Position numbers and translations under genes: made by a program | Shown here: positions 7,666 through 15,802 of the stretch, one piece after another | Position numbering within the stretch: position 1 is the first letter of the stretch | How the letters are laid out: each line of letters starts with the position of its first letter | Origin: Enteropsectra breve | Lineage: Eukaryota; Microsporidia | Direction of reading: 5' to 3' | Assembly (NCBI GenBank): GCA_024243835.1 | Contig: JALPMN010000551.1 | Span: forward strand, 1,908 to 17,819 | DNA: 15,912 nucleotides | The notes under the pieces: model-generated | The model's database searches: none | Seen by the model: only the letters and a program-made list of their open reading frames with translations | Told to the model about the DNA's origin: nothing

Positions 7666-8967
7666 ATGGCAAGAAAATCATATACCGTTAAAGAAAAACT
7701 TTTAGCAATACGAAGATTAAGTGAAGAACACGGCAATATTTCCAAGGTTTCTAGGGAACTTAGAATAACAAATAAAATGCGAAGAGAATGGAGAAATTCA
7801 GAAGAAAAGCATTTAAGCTCGAATTCAAAACATACTACAAGAAGCATCGGCTCGGGGAGAACGACATTATATCGGGATGTAAAGGCCAAGTTGCTATCTT
7901 GGGTACACGAAGAAAGAAGCACGCAGAAAAGAATAGTAACTTTCGATATATTATGCAAAGAAGCCCTTCATTTTGCTGAAGAGTTTAATATTACTTTTTT
8001 TGAAGCGAGCAATAATTGGATTGTTTTATTTATGAAAAGAGACTGCCTATCTTCACGAAAAATAACAAGTGTCGGGCAGGAGGATCATCGCCCTCTAAGT
8101 CTTATTAAAGCAACAGTTATGGATTATTTTGAAACATTATCACATCAGCTGACAAACGTTGATCAGTCAAATAGCATAATGAATATGGATAAAACACCTG
8201 TATATGTCGATATGATGTCGACTAAGACTGTTTCTTTTAAAGGAGAAAAAAATACAGAAGCTCATGGTACTGGGGATAACAAAACTCATCTTACCGTTGT
8301 TCTTTCAATTACCGCACAGGCCAAATATTAAAAACTTTGGTAATTTTAAAGGGCTTTAAAAAGGCACCAAAATGCAATATTCCACGAAATTTAATTGTTA
8401 CAACAAGTAAATCAAACTATGAATAAAGAAATCATGCAATTTTACATAAGAGCCTGCCTTAATATGCATGGCCTATTTGAATGCAGAGACGCAAGGATAT
8501 TACTGCTTGATTCGTTTGTTTTACATAAAGATGATGCTGTCAAAGAATCATTAGTTAGAAAAAGTATTGTGCCCGTGTATATTCCCCCTAAAACTACTTC
8601 TTTTTTGCAGCCGCTTGATATATTAATTAATTCTATATTCAAAGCATCAATGAAACGATATTGGGCTGAATGGGCAAGCGCAAGCCCTCATGAATCAACT
8701 AAATCAGGCTACTAAAAAAGCCTTCATGGAAGTGCATTCTTAATTTTATTTCCAAAAGCATTGAAAGCATTTCTCAGGATGCATGCCAAAGAAGCTTTAG
8801 AATGGCAGGTTTATCGAATTTGGCAATAAACCTTTATGTTGAAAACATAAGTGAGAAACTTTCATTTATACTGCAATCTAAATCAGATTTCAATTCGACT
8901 ACTGTATTAAGTGATATTGACGAAGAAAGTGACAAACATTATTCAGACGAAATTTTATCAAGTTGCT
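7666..8967 (+). pseudogene. pogo/Tigger-type (DDE_1) transposase pseudogene
   Basis: The start is ATG 7666 (MARKSYTVKEKLLAIRRLSE), a psq-like helix-turn-helix (residues about 1-45). A Tc5-type DNA-binding region follows (LLSWVHEERSTQKRIVTFDI, then FFEASNNWIVLFMKR, about residues 70-130). The DDE_1 core shows NMDKTPVYVDM (first D), ILLLDSFVLH (second D) and TSFLQPLDILINSIFKASMK (third D), a DD35D pattern. Frameshifts occur near 8322 (GQILKTLVILKGFKKAPK resumes in another frame), near 8418 (before MNKEIMQFYIRACLN) and near 8690-8745. The C-terminal part (SISQDACQRSFRMAGLS, then DEILSSCL) is cut at TA 8968-8969 by mariner-2. The last codons follow at 10633 and end at a TAA three codons on. Confidence 0.85.
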
Positions 8968-8969
8968 TA

Positions 8970-9047
8970 CAGGGGTTTTCATCTCGTTTTGGCATTGTAC
9001 AGTCTCGTTTTGACACACTTAAAATACTATTAAAGAATGGTGGAGCA
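8970..9047. repeat. Left TIR of mariner-like element 2
   Basis: It starts CAGGGG after TA (8968-8969) and holds two CTCGTTTTG units (8983-8991 and 9004-9012). Confidence 0.87.
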
Positions 9048-9169
9048 TAAAGTTAAGCGAGTAATTTCCCAAAACAACGATAAAACTATGATCTTTATTA
9101 ATAATGTTGATATATTTAAATATATAAAAATAAACTAGTTTAATCCATTATCTCCTCTCGGTCTAAGCA

Positions 9170-10145
9170 TCAAGTTATGTAGGCAAACATATGCCTATAA
9201 TAGTTGTTGCGGTCTTCGGTAGATATATAACTGGCCGCAGTGATTATATTAGCCATTAGCTCTTCTTCAGTTTCACTATTGGCTGATCTAACAGCTTGCT
9301 TCCACATGCTGAAGAGATTCTCAATGGGATTTAAAAAAGGTGAGTATGGTAGTAAAAACACAATATCAAACCCATGTTCTTGTGCATAAGTACCTATTGC
9401 CTCTATCTTGTGAATTAAGGCATTATCCATGACAAACACCCCAGAATACATACCATTACTGATTAAATCATCAATTGGTTCTATTACAAATTCTTTAAAA
9501 CTTTCGCCTTTATTTGCTTTTACATTTGCCTTGTAACCTACGATCTGGTCTTTATTAATTGCAGCACATATTGATATGTTTCTTGATCTGAGCTGCGGAA
9601 CTACGTAAACTGGTGTAGTATCTCGCAAGCTTCTTCCTGATTTAGTCCTCATAGAGACACTAAAACCTACCTCATCGATAAAATATATGCGACTGTCATT
9701 CATTGATGAAAACAGCCGCATATAAAGCTCAGCATATAATCTACGTTGTTCAATGACACCTGGATCATTTCTACGCTGCGGAATTGGATGAATGCGCTTA
9801 AATCTATAGCAGAAACTGCTAATGCATCTGGTTATTGTGCTCACACTTGCATTTATTCCGCAGCGAAGAAAGAACTTTGCGCTGTAGATTTTTTAAAGTG
9901 ATTCCATGGTTTTCGTAGATCCAGCTACGTATAAGCAGCTTACTTGTTTCATTGAGTTTTTTAGTGTGATTGCCGCCAAGCAGTCTTCTTTCTATTTGCT
10001 CTCCTCTCTGATATTTTTTTATAACTGCATAAATAGCCGGCCTTTTCAACTGGAACATTATGGAAATTTCTCTAACAGAGTGGCCATCTATATATGCATT
10101 GATAATGAGTCTTCTTTCATCATTAATTAGTCTGTCTCGTGTCAT
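9170..10145 (-). pseudogene. Nearly intact IS630/mariner-type (DDE_3) transposase, one frameshift
   Basis: ATG 10145 opens MTRDRLINDERRLIINAYID, followed by an HTH region (GHSVREISIMFQLKRPAIYA) and a second N-terminal segment with LIRSWIYENHGITLKNL. A single one-base shift near 9860 moves the frame from LSSLR to GINASVSTITRCISS. The rest is open to TGA 9170. The catalytic triad is complete: YFIDEVGFSVSMR (D), VFVMDNALIHK (D) and PYSPFLNPIENLFSMWK (E), with 34 residues between second D and E (DD34E). The whole is about 325 residues, normal for the family. It would act in the nucleus by cut-and-paste at TA sites. The shift may be a recent mutation or a sequencing error, so an active protein cannot be excluded. 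Confidence 0.9.
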
Positions 10146-10532
10146 TTAGTGTGTCCGGAAAAAAATTTTTTTAGAGAAAAAATTTCTCAAAATTTAACCG
10201 TGAAGTTGAGACTTAATTGCGAAAATATTAATTTTAAAATTTAGACAAAATAAGCATAATGCTAATAAAATACTAAGTCTTTATATTTTAAATTTGATTC
10301 AATGTTTAGCCCATTGGAACTTTTATTAAGCTGTCGGACCAATGCTTGTTCCAATTCTAAATACAAAATACAAAAAAGTATTTTAATTATAACTATTTAT
10401 TTAGTCCGTGAATTCACTCCTATGTATCAACATTAGAATTTAATTTTTATGCTCAAACTTATCTTAATCTAAATTGTAATGTCTATCATAAGTAAAAATA
10501 CATAAGTTATACAATTTTCTTAATTAAAAATG
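10146..10532. other. Non-coding 5' leader of mariner-like element 2
   Basis: AT-rich sequence between the transposase start and the right TIR. I see no ORF or repeat of note in it. Confidence 0.5.
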
Positions 10533-10630
10533 TGCTCCAACATTTTATAATAATATTTTAAGTGTGTCAAAACAAGACTGCACAGTGTAAAACGAGGGTG
10601 TACAATGCCAAAACGAGATGATAAACCCTG
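10533..10630. repeat. Right TIR of mariner-like element 2
   Basis: It is the complement of the left TIR plus about 20 extra bases. On the plus strand it ends AAACCCTG, then TA. Confidence 0.87.
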
Positions 10631-10725
10631 TATCTGATGATTAAGATGCAATCTATTCTTAATAATTTAATTTGGATTTCTTATTGATTTTGATAAAAAG
10701 AAAACTCTCAGAACTTAGACCGGTC

Positions 10726-10803
10726 TTATTTTCAGTCTTTTAAATTTTTGAAAAAGGGGATTTTCTCGAAATAAGACCTGATCTTATTTTCGAAAAAAAC
10801 CGG
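10726..10803. repeat. Right end of Tigger element with repeated CGAAAATAAGAYC motifs
   Basis: Read on the minus strand it begins CCGGTTTTTTTCGAAAATAA and then repeats the motif in inverted form (10765-10795). A further partial copy lies near 10727-10734. Confidence 0.7.
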
Positions 10804-10805
10804 TA

Positions 10806-11092
10806 ATTATTTTTAAGATTTTACAGGTAGCTGCATCGTCCCAATCTGCTATTTTGATTAGGTCTGAAAAGTCTTTAATCCACTTTAAAAGGGGTTGAGG
10901 ATCCTCGGTATTCTTGAAAGTGAAAATTTCCCTTCTTGTTCAGATGGTCATATTGGGAATAATGATTTCGAATTCGTATCGTTGCGAGTGATGTGGTGAT
11001 AGTATGTCTTTTCTTGTGACGAGAGAATTCACGATTTCAGGCGTCTCTCTGAGAGGACTCTGTCTGGACAAACTGTAAATGAGGTAAATTGA
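10806..11092 (-). pseudogene. Gag-like retroelement fragment
   Basis: On the minus strand one frame, with a single TGA, reads LIYSLSRQSPLRETPEIVNS, RYEFEIIIPNMTI, EIFTFKNTEDPQPLLKWIKD and FSDLIKIADWDDAATCKILK. The pattern LLKWIKDFSDLIKIADW resembles the W...F...A..W helix region of Ty3/gypsy Gag. There is no ATG start, protease or reverse transcriptase, and the fragment ends abruptly at the Tigger boundary. It may instead be a different low-complexity protein; I rate the Gag assignment as tentative. Confidence 0.45.
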
Positions 11093-11216
11093 TTATAATG
11101 ATTCGTTTCTTATTACCATAGGTTACATAGTAAAATTTTTACAGCCCATGGGACTGATCTTCGCGTTTTTTGCCATAAAACAAAATTTTGTATTTTTTTG
11201 CCCTTTTTTTACAAAA

Positions 11217-11291
11217 TTTTCACAGAGGTCAGCCCAGCACACCAGGTGAATTGAAAACTCCCCTGGTGTGCTGGCTCGACCTCTGTGAAAA
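11217..11291. repeat. GC-rich hairpin, 30-bp arms and 15-nt loop
   Basis: The arm at 11217-11246 (TTTTCACAGAGGTC, three bases, CCAGCACACCAGG) pairs with 11262-11291. Only the central triplet differs clearly (AGC against GAG). The arms are far richer in G and C than the surrounding sequence. It could be a minimal MITE, a foldback element or the stem of a structured RNA. It is not a tRNA. Confidence 0.8.
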
Positions 11292-11426
11292 AGAAATACT
11301 TAAACTAGTTTTAACAACAATGTCTTTATACTTAGTTAATTTTGAGTCTATCTTTTTCCCAAAAAAAATTTGCAATAAAAACACTTAAAATATAAGAAAA
11401 GTCAAAAATTACACTTTAATAATTAA

Positions 11427-12508
11427 TTAACTTTGATAAGCTTTCGAGAGAACTACCGGAAAAGTATCTTTTTACCATATATCTAATAAGTATAAATCCA
11501 CATACTCTTTGGTCCTATAAGAATTAGATAGTTGCCCTTTTACCCCGGACCAGTTCCCCTCAATTCAATTAGCGTGCACTAATGTTTCAGAATTAACAAA
11601 GTGAAGTGAATGATTCGCTGTACGATGCTCTGCGAATAGAGCACACAATTTGCTGGATGCTTTCCAGCAATCACTATGAATGATTGACTCTGGATGCACA
11701 TATTTGAGTAACAGCGTCTCAAGAGTAGGTCTCGTGCGATCCTCTACCTTCATGAAAATAATCCTCCTTTCGGGTGTTCTCTCGACCATCCCGAAGACCC
11801 AAACACCTTTTACTCAGTGCCCTCTGTGGTACTTGACCTTTTCAAACTTGGATTCATCGATTTCTACCACTACGCCTTGCCCGCCGATCATTGGAATGGA
11901 AGCATAATACCGCCTGATTACCCTCCTATGCATTTTCTTAATGCAGCGTCCGATAGATCTACGATCTACGCCAGTTATCTCTGAAATGGCTGCCAGTTTT
12001 ATTTTTGCTACCCACATCTGCAGAACCTTAGAAGTGTTATTGTAGGTAATTTTGTGTGGGAAAAGGGTGTACCCTCCAGCTGGCTCCATCTTGCCTGGCA
12101 CCACTTTTTGTGGCATCGAAGAATATGGTTGCTTCCCTTGCACAATTTAACCACCTTTCCGCAGCTTGGGCATGCTTTACTGGCAGCATCCAGAGCGCTC
12201 TCATACAACTGCATAAGCTGGTCTTTTCTATAACCCTTTTTAAGGGGAAAAAATAAAAATTTCCCTTTTTTATTAAAAAGATGCGAAAATCTGTCCCATC
12301 CTCCGGCACTGACAAGCACCTTGCCCCTTAAGTGATTCATAATCATGGATTGGTATTCTTCCCTCCATTCTATCTTATAAGGCTCAATTTTTTCTAAAAA
12401 GTCTCCTGCATCATCCTTCTTTTCTCCTGAAAATTTTTTCACTGATTGATGCATTGCAGCTTTTGTATTCAGTGAGAAGATCGTCTCAATAAGACCTTCC
12501 AGACACAT
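11427..12508 (-). pseudogene. Merlin (ISXO2/IS1595-like) transposase pseudogene, copy B, near full length
   Basis: From ATG 12508 an N-terminal segment of about 110 residues precedes a zinc ribbon, ACPSCGKVVKLCKGSNHILR then CHKKWC (C-x2-C ... C-x4-C). GTPFSHTKLP follows, and a frameshift near 12030 leads to VAKIKLAAISEITGVDRRSI, the HTH-like stretch. The catalytic domain keeps VVVEIDESKF (D, about 11870-11840), YVHPESIIHSDCWKA (D) and, after TGA 11565, IEGNWSGVKGQLSN (E). Stops in frame are TGA 11814 (after YHRGH), TGA 11565 and a TAA after LLDIW; the frame ends at TAA 11427. Weak in-frame coding continues upstream past a TAG towards 12583, so the original start may be farther right. No TIRs or TSD were found. 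Confidence 0.85.
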
Positions 12509-12803
12509 TTTCTTCCATGTACGACTTTTCTTCTAATCGTTGTCGCCATCTGTGGTCTGCGGTCCATCCATTGCGTACAGACACGGCGCCGTCGACCGTC
12601 TCTAGAACAACAAGTAAAATTTTTATTATTTAAGAGCATGGGCATTTAGTTAAATGAAATTATAAATTTTGGATTATGAAGCATCCCGGTGCTTCGTCAT
12701 CCAACAAAAGTATTTACTTATATGGCTAGCACAACATCCCCTACTAAACCGTTTGATTAGATTTTTTCTTATTTCTCCTTATTATTTTATTCTAGATTCG
12801 CTC
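12509..12803. other. Intergenic stretch, no assigned gene
   Basis: Its right part is AT-rich. A locally GC-richer patch (about 12540-12605) reads on the minus strand as VSVRNGWTADHRWRQRLEEK, which may be the lost N-terminus of the neighbouring Merlin gene or chance. The hairpin at 12671-12702 is the only structure seen. Confidence 0.4.
12671..12702. repeat. Short hairpin, 13-bp arms
   Basis: GGATTATGAAGCA (12671-12683) pairs at 11 of 13 positions with the complement of TGCTTCGTCATCC (12690-12702) across a TCCCGG loop. It has no T-run typical of a terminator, and its function is unknown. Confidence 0.5.
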
Positions 12804-13305
12804 TTATGCTATTCTTTCTACATGATATAGCAGTTCTTCTATAGTCCTATATGGAGCTAGCTGAAAGTATTCTCATTTGCTTATTGTAATAATCAATGCC
12901 ATCATCCTTATTGCATTTTCTTCTTGTATAATGTATTTTTAAGGATTGAGATTTTGGCGTTTAAAAATTCAACTAAAATTGTTTCAGCATACGCCAAAAA
13001 AAGTTCGCTGGCTATCTCGTTTAACTGTTGTTCGTTTACTTTTGCTATAAAGTGAGATTCTACTGCATACCAGTTTATGATCTCATTTTTATTTATTGTT
13101 CTTAATAGCTCGATATCGCAATTTAAATTAATGTTTTGAATTTTTTTTCTTCAGCTAATAGCTTGTTGTTATTTAGGCCAATTATTTCGTCTTTGTTTGT
13201 ATAACTACCGTGTTTCGCATAATAGAAGCCCTCCTGGTCTTTTTTTAGATTTTAACCTCTGACACAGGAAATACAAGCCCCTCCCCCGAAAAAATCAAAC
13301 TTCAT
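12804..13305 (-). pseudogene. Unrecognised broken coding sequence, possibly gag-like
   Basis: On the minus strand ATG 13305 opens MKFDFFGGGACISCVRG, a TAA, then NLKKDQEGFYYAKHGSYTNK and DEIIGLNNNKLLAEEKK. A frameshift near a poly-T run at 13141-13149 leads to NINLNCDIELLRTINKNEII, NWYAVESHFIAKVNEQQLNE and IASELFLAYAETILVEFLNA, ending at TAA 12908. Farther on, in another frame, EYFQLAPYRTIEELLYHVER (12872-12810) looks like the basic/helical stretch late in some Gag proteins. Codon-like continuity over about 150 residues argues for a real decayed gene. I do not recognise the family; a Ty3/gypsy Gag is one possibility. Confidence 0.45.
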
Positions 13306-13561
13306 TGTTGTAACTAATTATCATCTTGATGATATATAAAATTTGATTTATTAAAAACCCTTGTCTTATAATCATTTTCATAACACCAGCAACAGTCATT
13401 TACAGTTCGCCAATAAAATGAGCCAATGTTTTTTGCGAGCGTGCAGAATTGCTCAGGCAATAAGTAAAATTTAATATTTAACAGTGATGTTTCAGAAACC
13501 CTAAAAACTATTTTGTTTTGTACAAAAGTTGGAAATACAAGAATATTTTCGAGGCAAAAAT
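13306..13561. other. 3' flank of the Tc1 pseudogene, no gene
   Basis: An open frame exists here on the minus strand, but its right half is an out-of-phase reading of the Tc1 C-terminus, so I do not call it. TA then CAGTTCGCCAATAAAATG at 13401 could be the Tc1 TIR, but no partner was found. Confidence 0.4.
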
Positions 13562-14399
13562 TTAATATTTGATGATATCTCCTTTTTGTAAATGAATCAT
13601 CTTTATTTGAGTGCACATTGACCAATACAGCCTTTCTATGTAACTCACAGGAATTCTCTCCCACTCTGCTTTTAAAATTTCCCAGATTTCACCATCTGTT
13701 GAATAGCTTGTTTTTAAGCGTCTTATGTTCTTGTCAAGATAATCTCAAACATTTTCAATAGGATTAAAGTCTGGAGAGCATGCTGGCCAAACCAATGTAT
13801 TAATGTTATGCCTTTTAAGCCATTTTTTAGTTTTAGTAGAAGTGTGGTAAGTTGTATTGTCTTGAACAAGAGTGGTCATGAGGAGAGATGATTTACACTT
13901 TTTGATTGTTCCTATTAAGCCGGCTCTTAATACTTTGCAGTATCTAGTCGAATTCATTGAGTGCATTATTCGCAAAAGTTTTCCAACGTCCCAAGGAGCA
14001 ACAATCTCCCCAACCATAACACTTCCACCCCCAAAGTTCCTGGTGCTTTTGACATTGTGTTGCTTGAATAATTTATCTTTATAGCACTACACCTTTGATT
14101 CTCTGTCGTTGCCATGGATGTTAAATTTAGACTCATCAGAGAATAAAAAAGAAATCCTTTCTGTAAAAGTTAAATTTTTGTGCTTTTTAGCAAACGCCAG
14201 CCTTTTTTTAATATGCTATTTTTTAAAAAAGGGCTTTTATGCTTTGAATGGCATCGGAGGAGCTGGTAAGGGTATTTTGTCCAAAAAAGGGTTGCGTAAA
14301 ATTTTTTTTATTTTACCCCTAAAAATGAATTTCAGAGAGAGCACCTTAGAAGCAATATTTTCAGAAGTGATGGAAGTGAAGTAGTTGAAGTGCTCTAGA
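13562..14399 (-). pseudogene. Tc1-like transposase pseudogene, 5' truncated (DD34E)
   Basis: Read from 14399: ITSENIASKVLSLKF resembles the second HTH of Tc1 proteins. IKKRLAFAKKHKNLTFTERI and FLFSDESKFNIHGND (first D) follow. TAG stands where Trp is normal (ESKV-stop-CYK), then FGGGSVMVGEIVAPWDVGKL. TLVQDNTTYHTSTKTKKWLK gives the second D and WPACSPDFNPIENV the E, 34 residues apart. TGA then replaces Trp (IENV-stop-DYL), and the usual Tc1 C-terminus follows (EIWEILKAEWERIPVSYIER, then KGDIIKY and TAA 13562). The first HTH is missing because Merlin-like DNA starts at about 14385. At least four stops make it inactive. Confidence 0.87.
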
Positions 14400-14640
14400 T
14401 GCCAAAGTAGGGCAGTGCTACAACAAAACCAACCTTTATTTCAGAGATGCACATGGAAAGAGTGTAAGTATCGAGAAAGCGTTCTTAATGATACACCTTT
14501 TTATCATAGTCGCTTACGCGAGCTGATGTATTATAGGTAATATGGCTGTAGAGTGAAGGCGTGAAAAAGAAAACAATCGCCAAAATCGTAGAAGTAAGTC
14601 GTCAAGCAGTATCTCTTGTGATCAAAAAGCGGCTCAAGTA
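14385..14640 (+). pseudogene. Merlin transposase N-terminal fragment, copy C
   Basis: The plus strand reads LKCSRCQSRAVLQQNQPLFQ then RCTWKECKYRESVLNDTPFY, a C-x2-C ... C-x4-C zinc ribbon like that of the other two Merlin copies. HSRLRELMYYR, a TAA and YGCRVKA follow. After a frameshift near 14560, KKKTIAKIVEVSRQAVSLVI and KKRLK form the HTH-like stretch. The catalytic domain is absent. The fragment abuts the truncated end of the Tc1 pseudogene, and a perfect inverted repeat lies just downstream. Confidence 0.72.
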
Positions 14641-14648
14641 TTTAAAAC

Positions 14649-14703
14649 TCGCCAGAATCGATTTTTAAAAAAAACAAAATTTTCAAAAAATCGATTCTGG
14701 CGA
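14649..14703. repeat. Perfect 18-bp inverted repeat
   Basis: TCGCCAGAATCGATTTTT (14649-14666) is exactly repeated in inverted orientation at 14686-14703, separated by a 19-nt A-rich spacer. It lies at the point where Merlin homology stops. Confidence 0.85.
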
Positions 14704-15363
14704 TTATTAAATGTCGCCGGCTGATAACCGTTCAGTCCCAGTAGTTCCGCTAATAGAATAAATAACAATGTCATCTACACTAAAAAGAAACTACAGTCAC
14801 TTAATTGTTCGCGACAACTTAAGGTTCATAAATTTTTTCTCTTTATATGCTTTTTTTTGGCGGGAAATTAATTAAAAATATATTAAAAATATATTAAAAA
14901 TCTTAAAAAGTCTTAAATTTTACATAGTAAGGCTTTAAAATACACTATCATTTTGAATATTCTACTTAAACTATGTTTTATAAATTTTAAGTTGAACCAT
15001 GGCTAATTCAATGACAATCAATTTATTTATTTGATTTTAATATAATGGTAACTTCAAAATGGCGGGAAAATCATTTGAAGTTATAAAAACATGTACAGTA
15101 AAATATTGAGAATAGTAAAAATTTTTATAATGTGCGATATAAAGATGATTGCTCCTAAAAACTTTATTATTTTTGTATTCGATTTTTTTTTTAAATATTA
15201 AATTCAAGCCCTCAAATGAGTTGTGAAATAAAGTAAAACAAGCATGTAAATACTAATAGGCTTAGATCATATCATTTTTGCTAGTTTTACTGTTAGCTTA
15301 TATAAATTTTTCTTGACACTGTGTAAGTTCGCATTAGCAAAATTTTTTAAAAATTTTAAGACT
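14704..15363. other. AT-rich stretch with no gene
   Basis: No coding sequence is recognised on either strand. It holds an 11-bp tandem repeat (14871-14903) and two copies of GGCGGGAAA (about 14859 and 15061). A Tc1-like terminus starting CAGTCACTTAATTG near 14794 was considered but has no partner. Confidence 0.5.
14871..14903. repeat. Short tandem repeat, unit ATTAAAAATAT x3
   Basis: There are two exact 11-bp units followed by a third with one changed base (ATTAAAAATCT). Confidence 0.8.
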
Positions 15364-15365
15364 TA

Positions 15366-15503
15366 CAGCATTTTTCACGCTACTTCGTCAAGTTAACATT
15401 CAATTTCGTCAAAAATAAATTTTTTTTGAAATTCTCACTTTTTTGTCATTCAATTTCGTCAAGTTAACATTCAATTTCATCACATGAACTTTCAATTGCG
15501 TCA
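15366..15503. repeat. TIR and subterminal repeats of mariner-like element 3
   Basis: The motif ATTCAATTTCGTCA occurs at 15398-15411 and 15448-15461. Variants follow at 15469-15482 (ATTCAATTTCATCA) and 15490-15503 (TTTCAATTGCGTCA), and a partial CTTCGTCA lies at 15383-15390. These are candidate transposase-binding sites. The copy at 6287-6353 has fewer units. Confidence 0.75.
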
Positions 15504-15802
15504 AAAATAAAAAGTTTGCTAAAAAGTTCAAAATTCGACATCACGTTTACTTGGCAGCATAATTTAAAAAACTAGTGTTCGAGAAGCGTGGAATCCCTTA
15601 ACAGGCCACGGGAACCTTATTTAGGTTCTAAGAAAAAATTTAGGATTGGTTTTAAATTATTCATAAACCTAAATATAAATGCATATATTCTAACAATATT
15701 AACTCAAATAAAAATCTTATGTTATTGTTTATGATATTAATCCGAAAAGAAATATTTTTATTTTCCCGCCAAATTATCTTAAAATTTTTTTAATATATAA
15801 CC
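15504..15802. other. Non-coding leader of mariner-like element 3
   Basis: It is homologous to 5867-6286 in reverse complement, including AACAGGCCAC, GGAACCTTATTTAGGTTC and TTTTCCCGCC shortly before the gene. No gene is present. Confidence 0.7.

Larger units (their letters stand above)
8970..10630 (-). mobile_element. IS630/mariner-like element 2, nested in the Tigger element
   Basis: TA then CAGGGGTTTTCATCTCG starts the left end. On the minus strand from 10630 the right end is CAGGGTTTATCATCTCG, followed on the plus strand by TA (10631-10632). The long TIRs (8970-9047 and 10533-10630) agree closely except for about 20 extra bases in the right copy (a second CTCGTTTTACAC unit). The element is 1661 bp with one minus-strand transposase gene. 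Its removal reconnects the 3' end of the Tigger gene in frame, ending SSCLSDD and a stop. Confidence 0.9.
7566..10803 (+). mobile_element. pogo/Tigger-like DNA transposon with a nested mariner-like element
   Basis: The left end is TA (7564-7565) then CCGGTTTTTCTCGAAA. The right end, on the minus strand from 10803, is CCGGTTTTTTTCGAAA, followed on the plus strand by TA (10804-10805). The interior carries a plus-strand DDE_1 transposase gene. Without the nested element (8970-10630) it is about 1.57 kb. Each end also holds short inverted repeats of the motif CGAAAATAAGA(C/T)C. The left flank is a Merlin fragment while the right flank is gag-like DNA in the other orientation, so the target was already a junction, or the locus was later rearranged. 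Confidence 0.8.

Noticed and set aside
8802..9050. Plus-strand open frame of 82 codons as a separate gene
   Set aside because: It is the C-terminal frame of the Tigger pseudogene reading into the mariner-2 TIR.
13401..13440. Tc1 terminal inverted repeat starting CAGTTCGCC after TA
   Set aside because: No matching partner was found to the right of 14400, so the end cannot be confirmed.
13314..13664. Minus-strand open frame of 116 codons
   Set aside because: Its right half is an out-of-phase reading of the Tc1 C-terminus, which matches the family in the other frame; no family resemblance in this frame.
14109..14384. Plus-strand open frame of 91 codons
   Set aside because: Antisense to the Tc1 pseudogene region with the FSDESKF motif.
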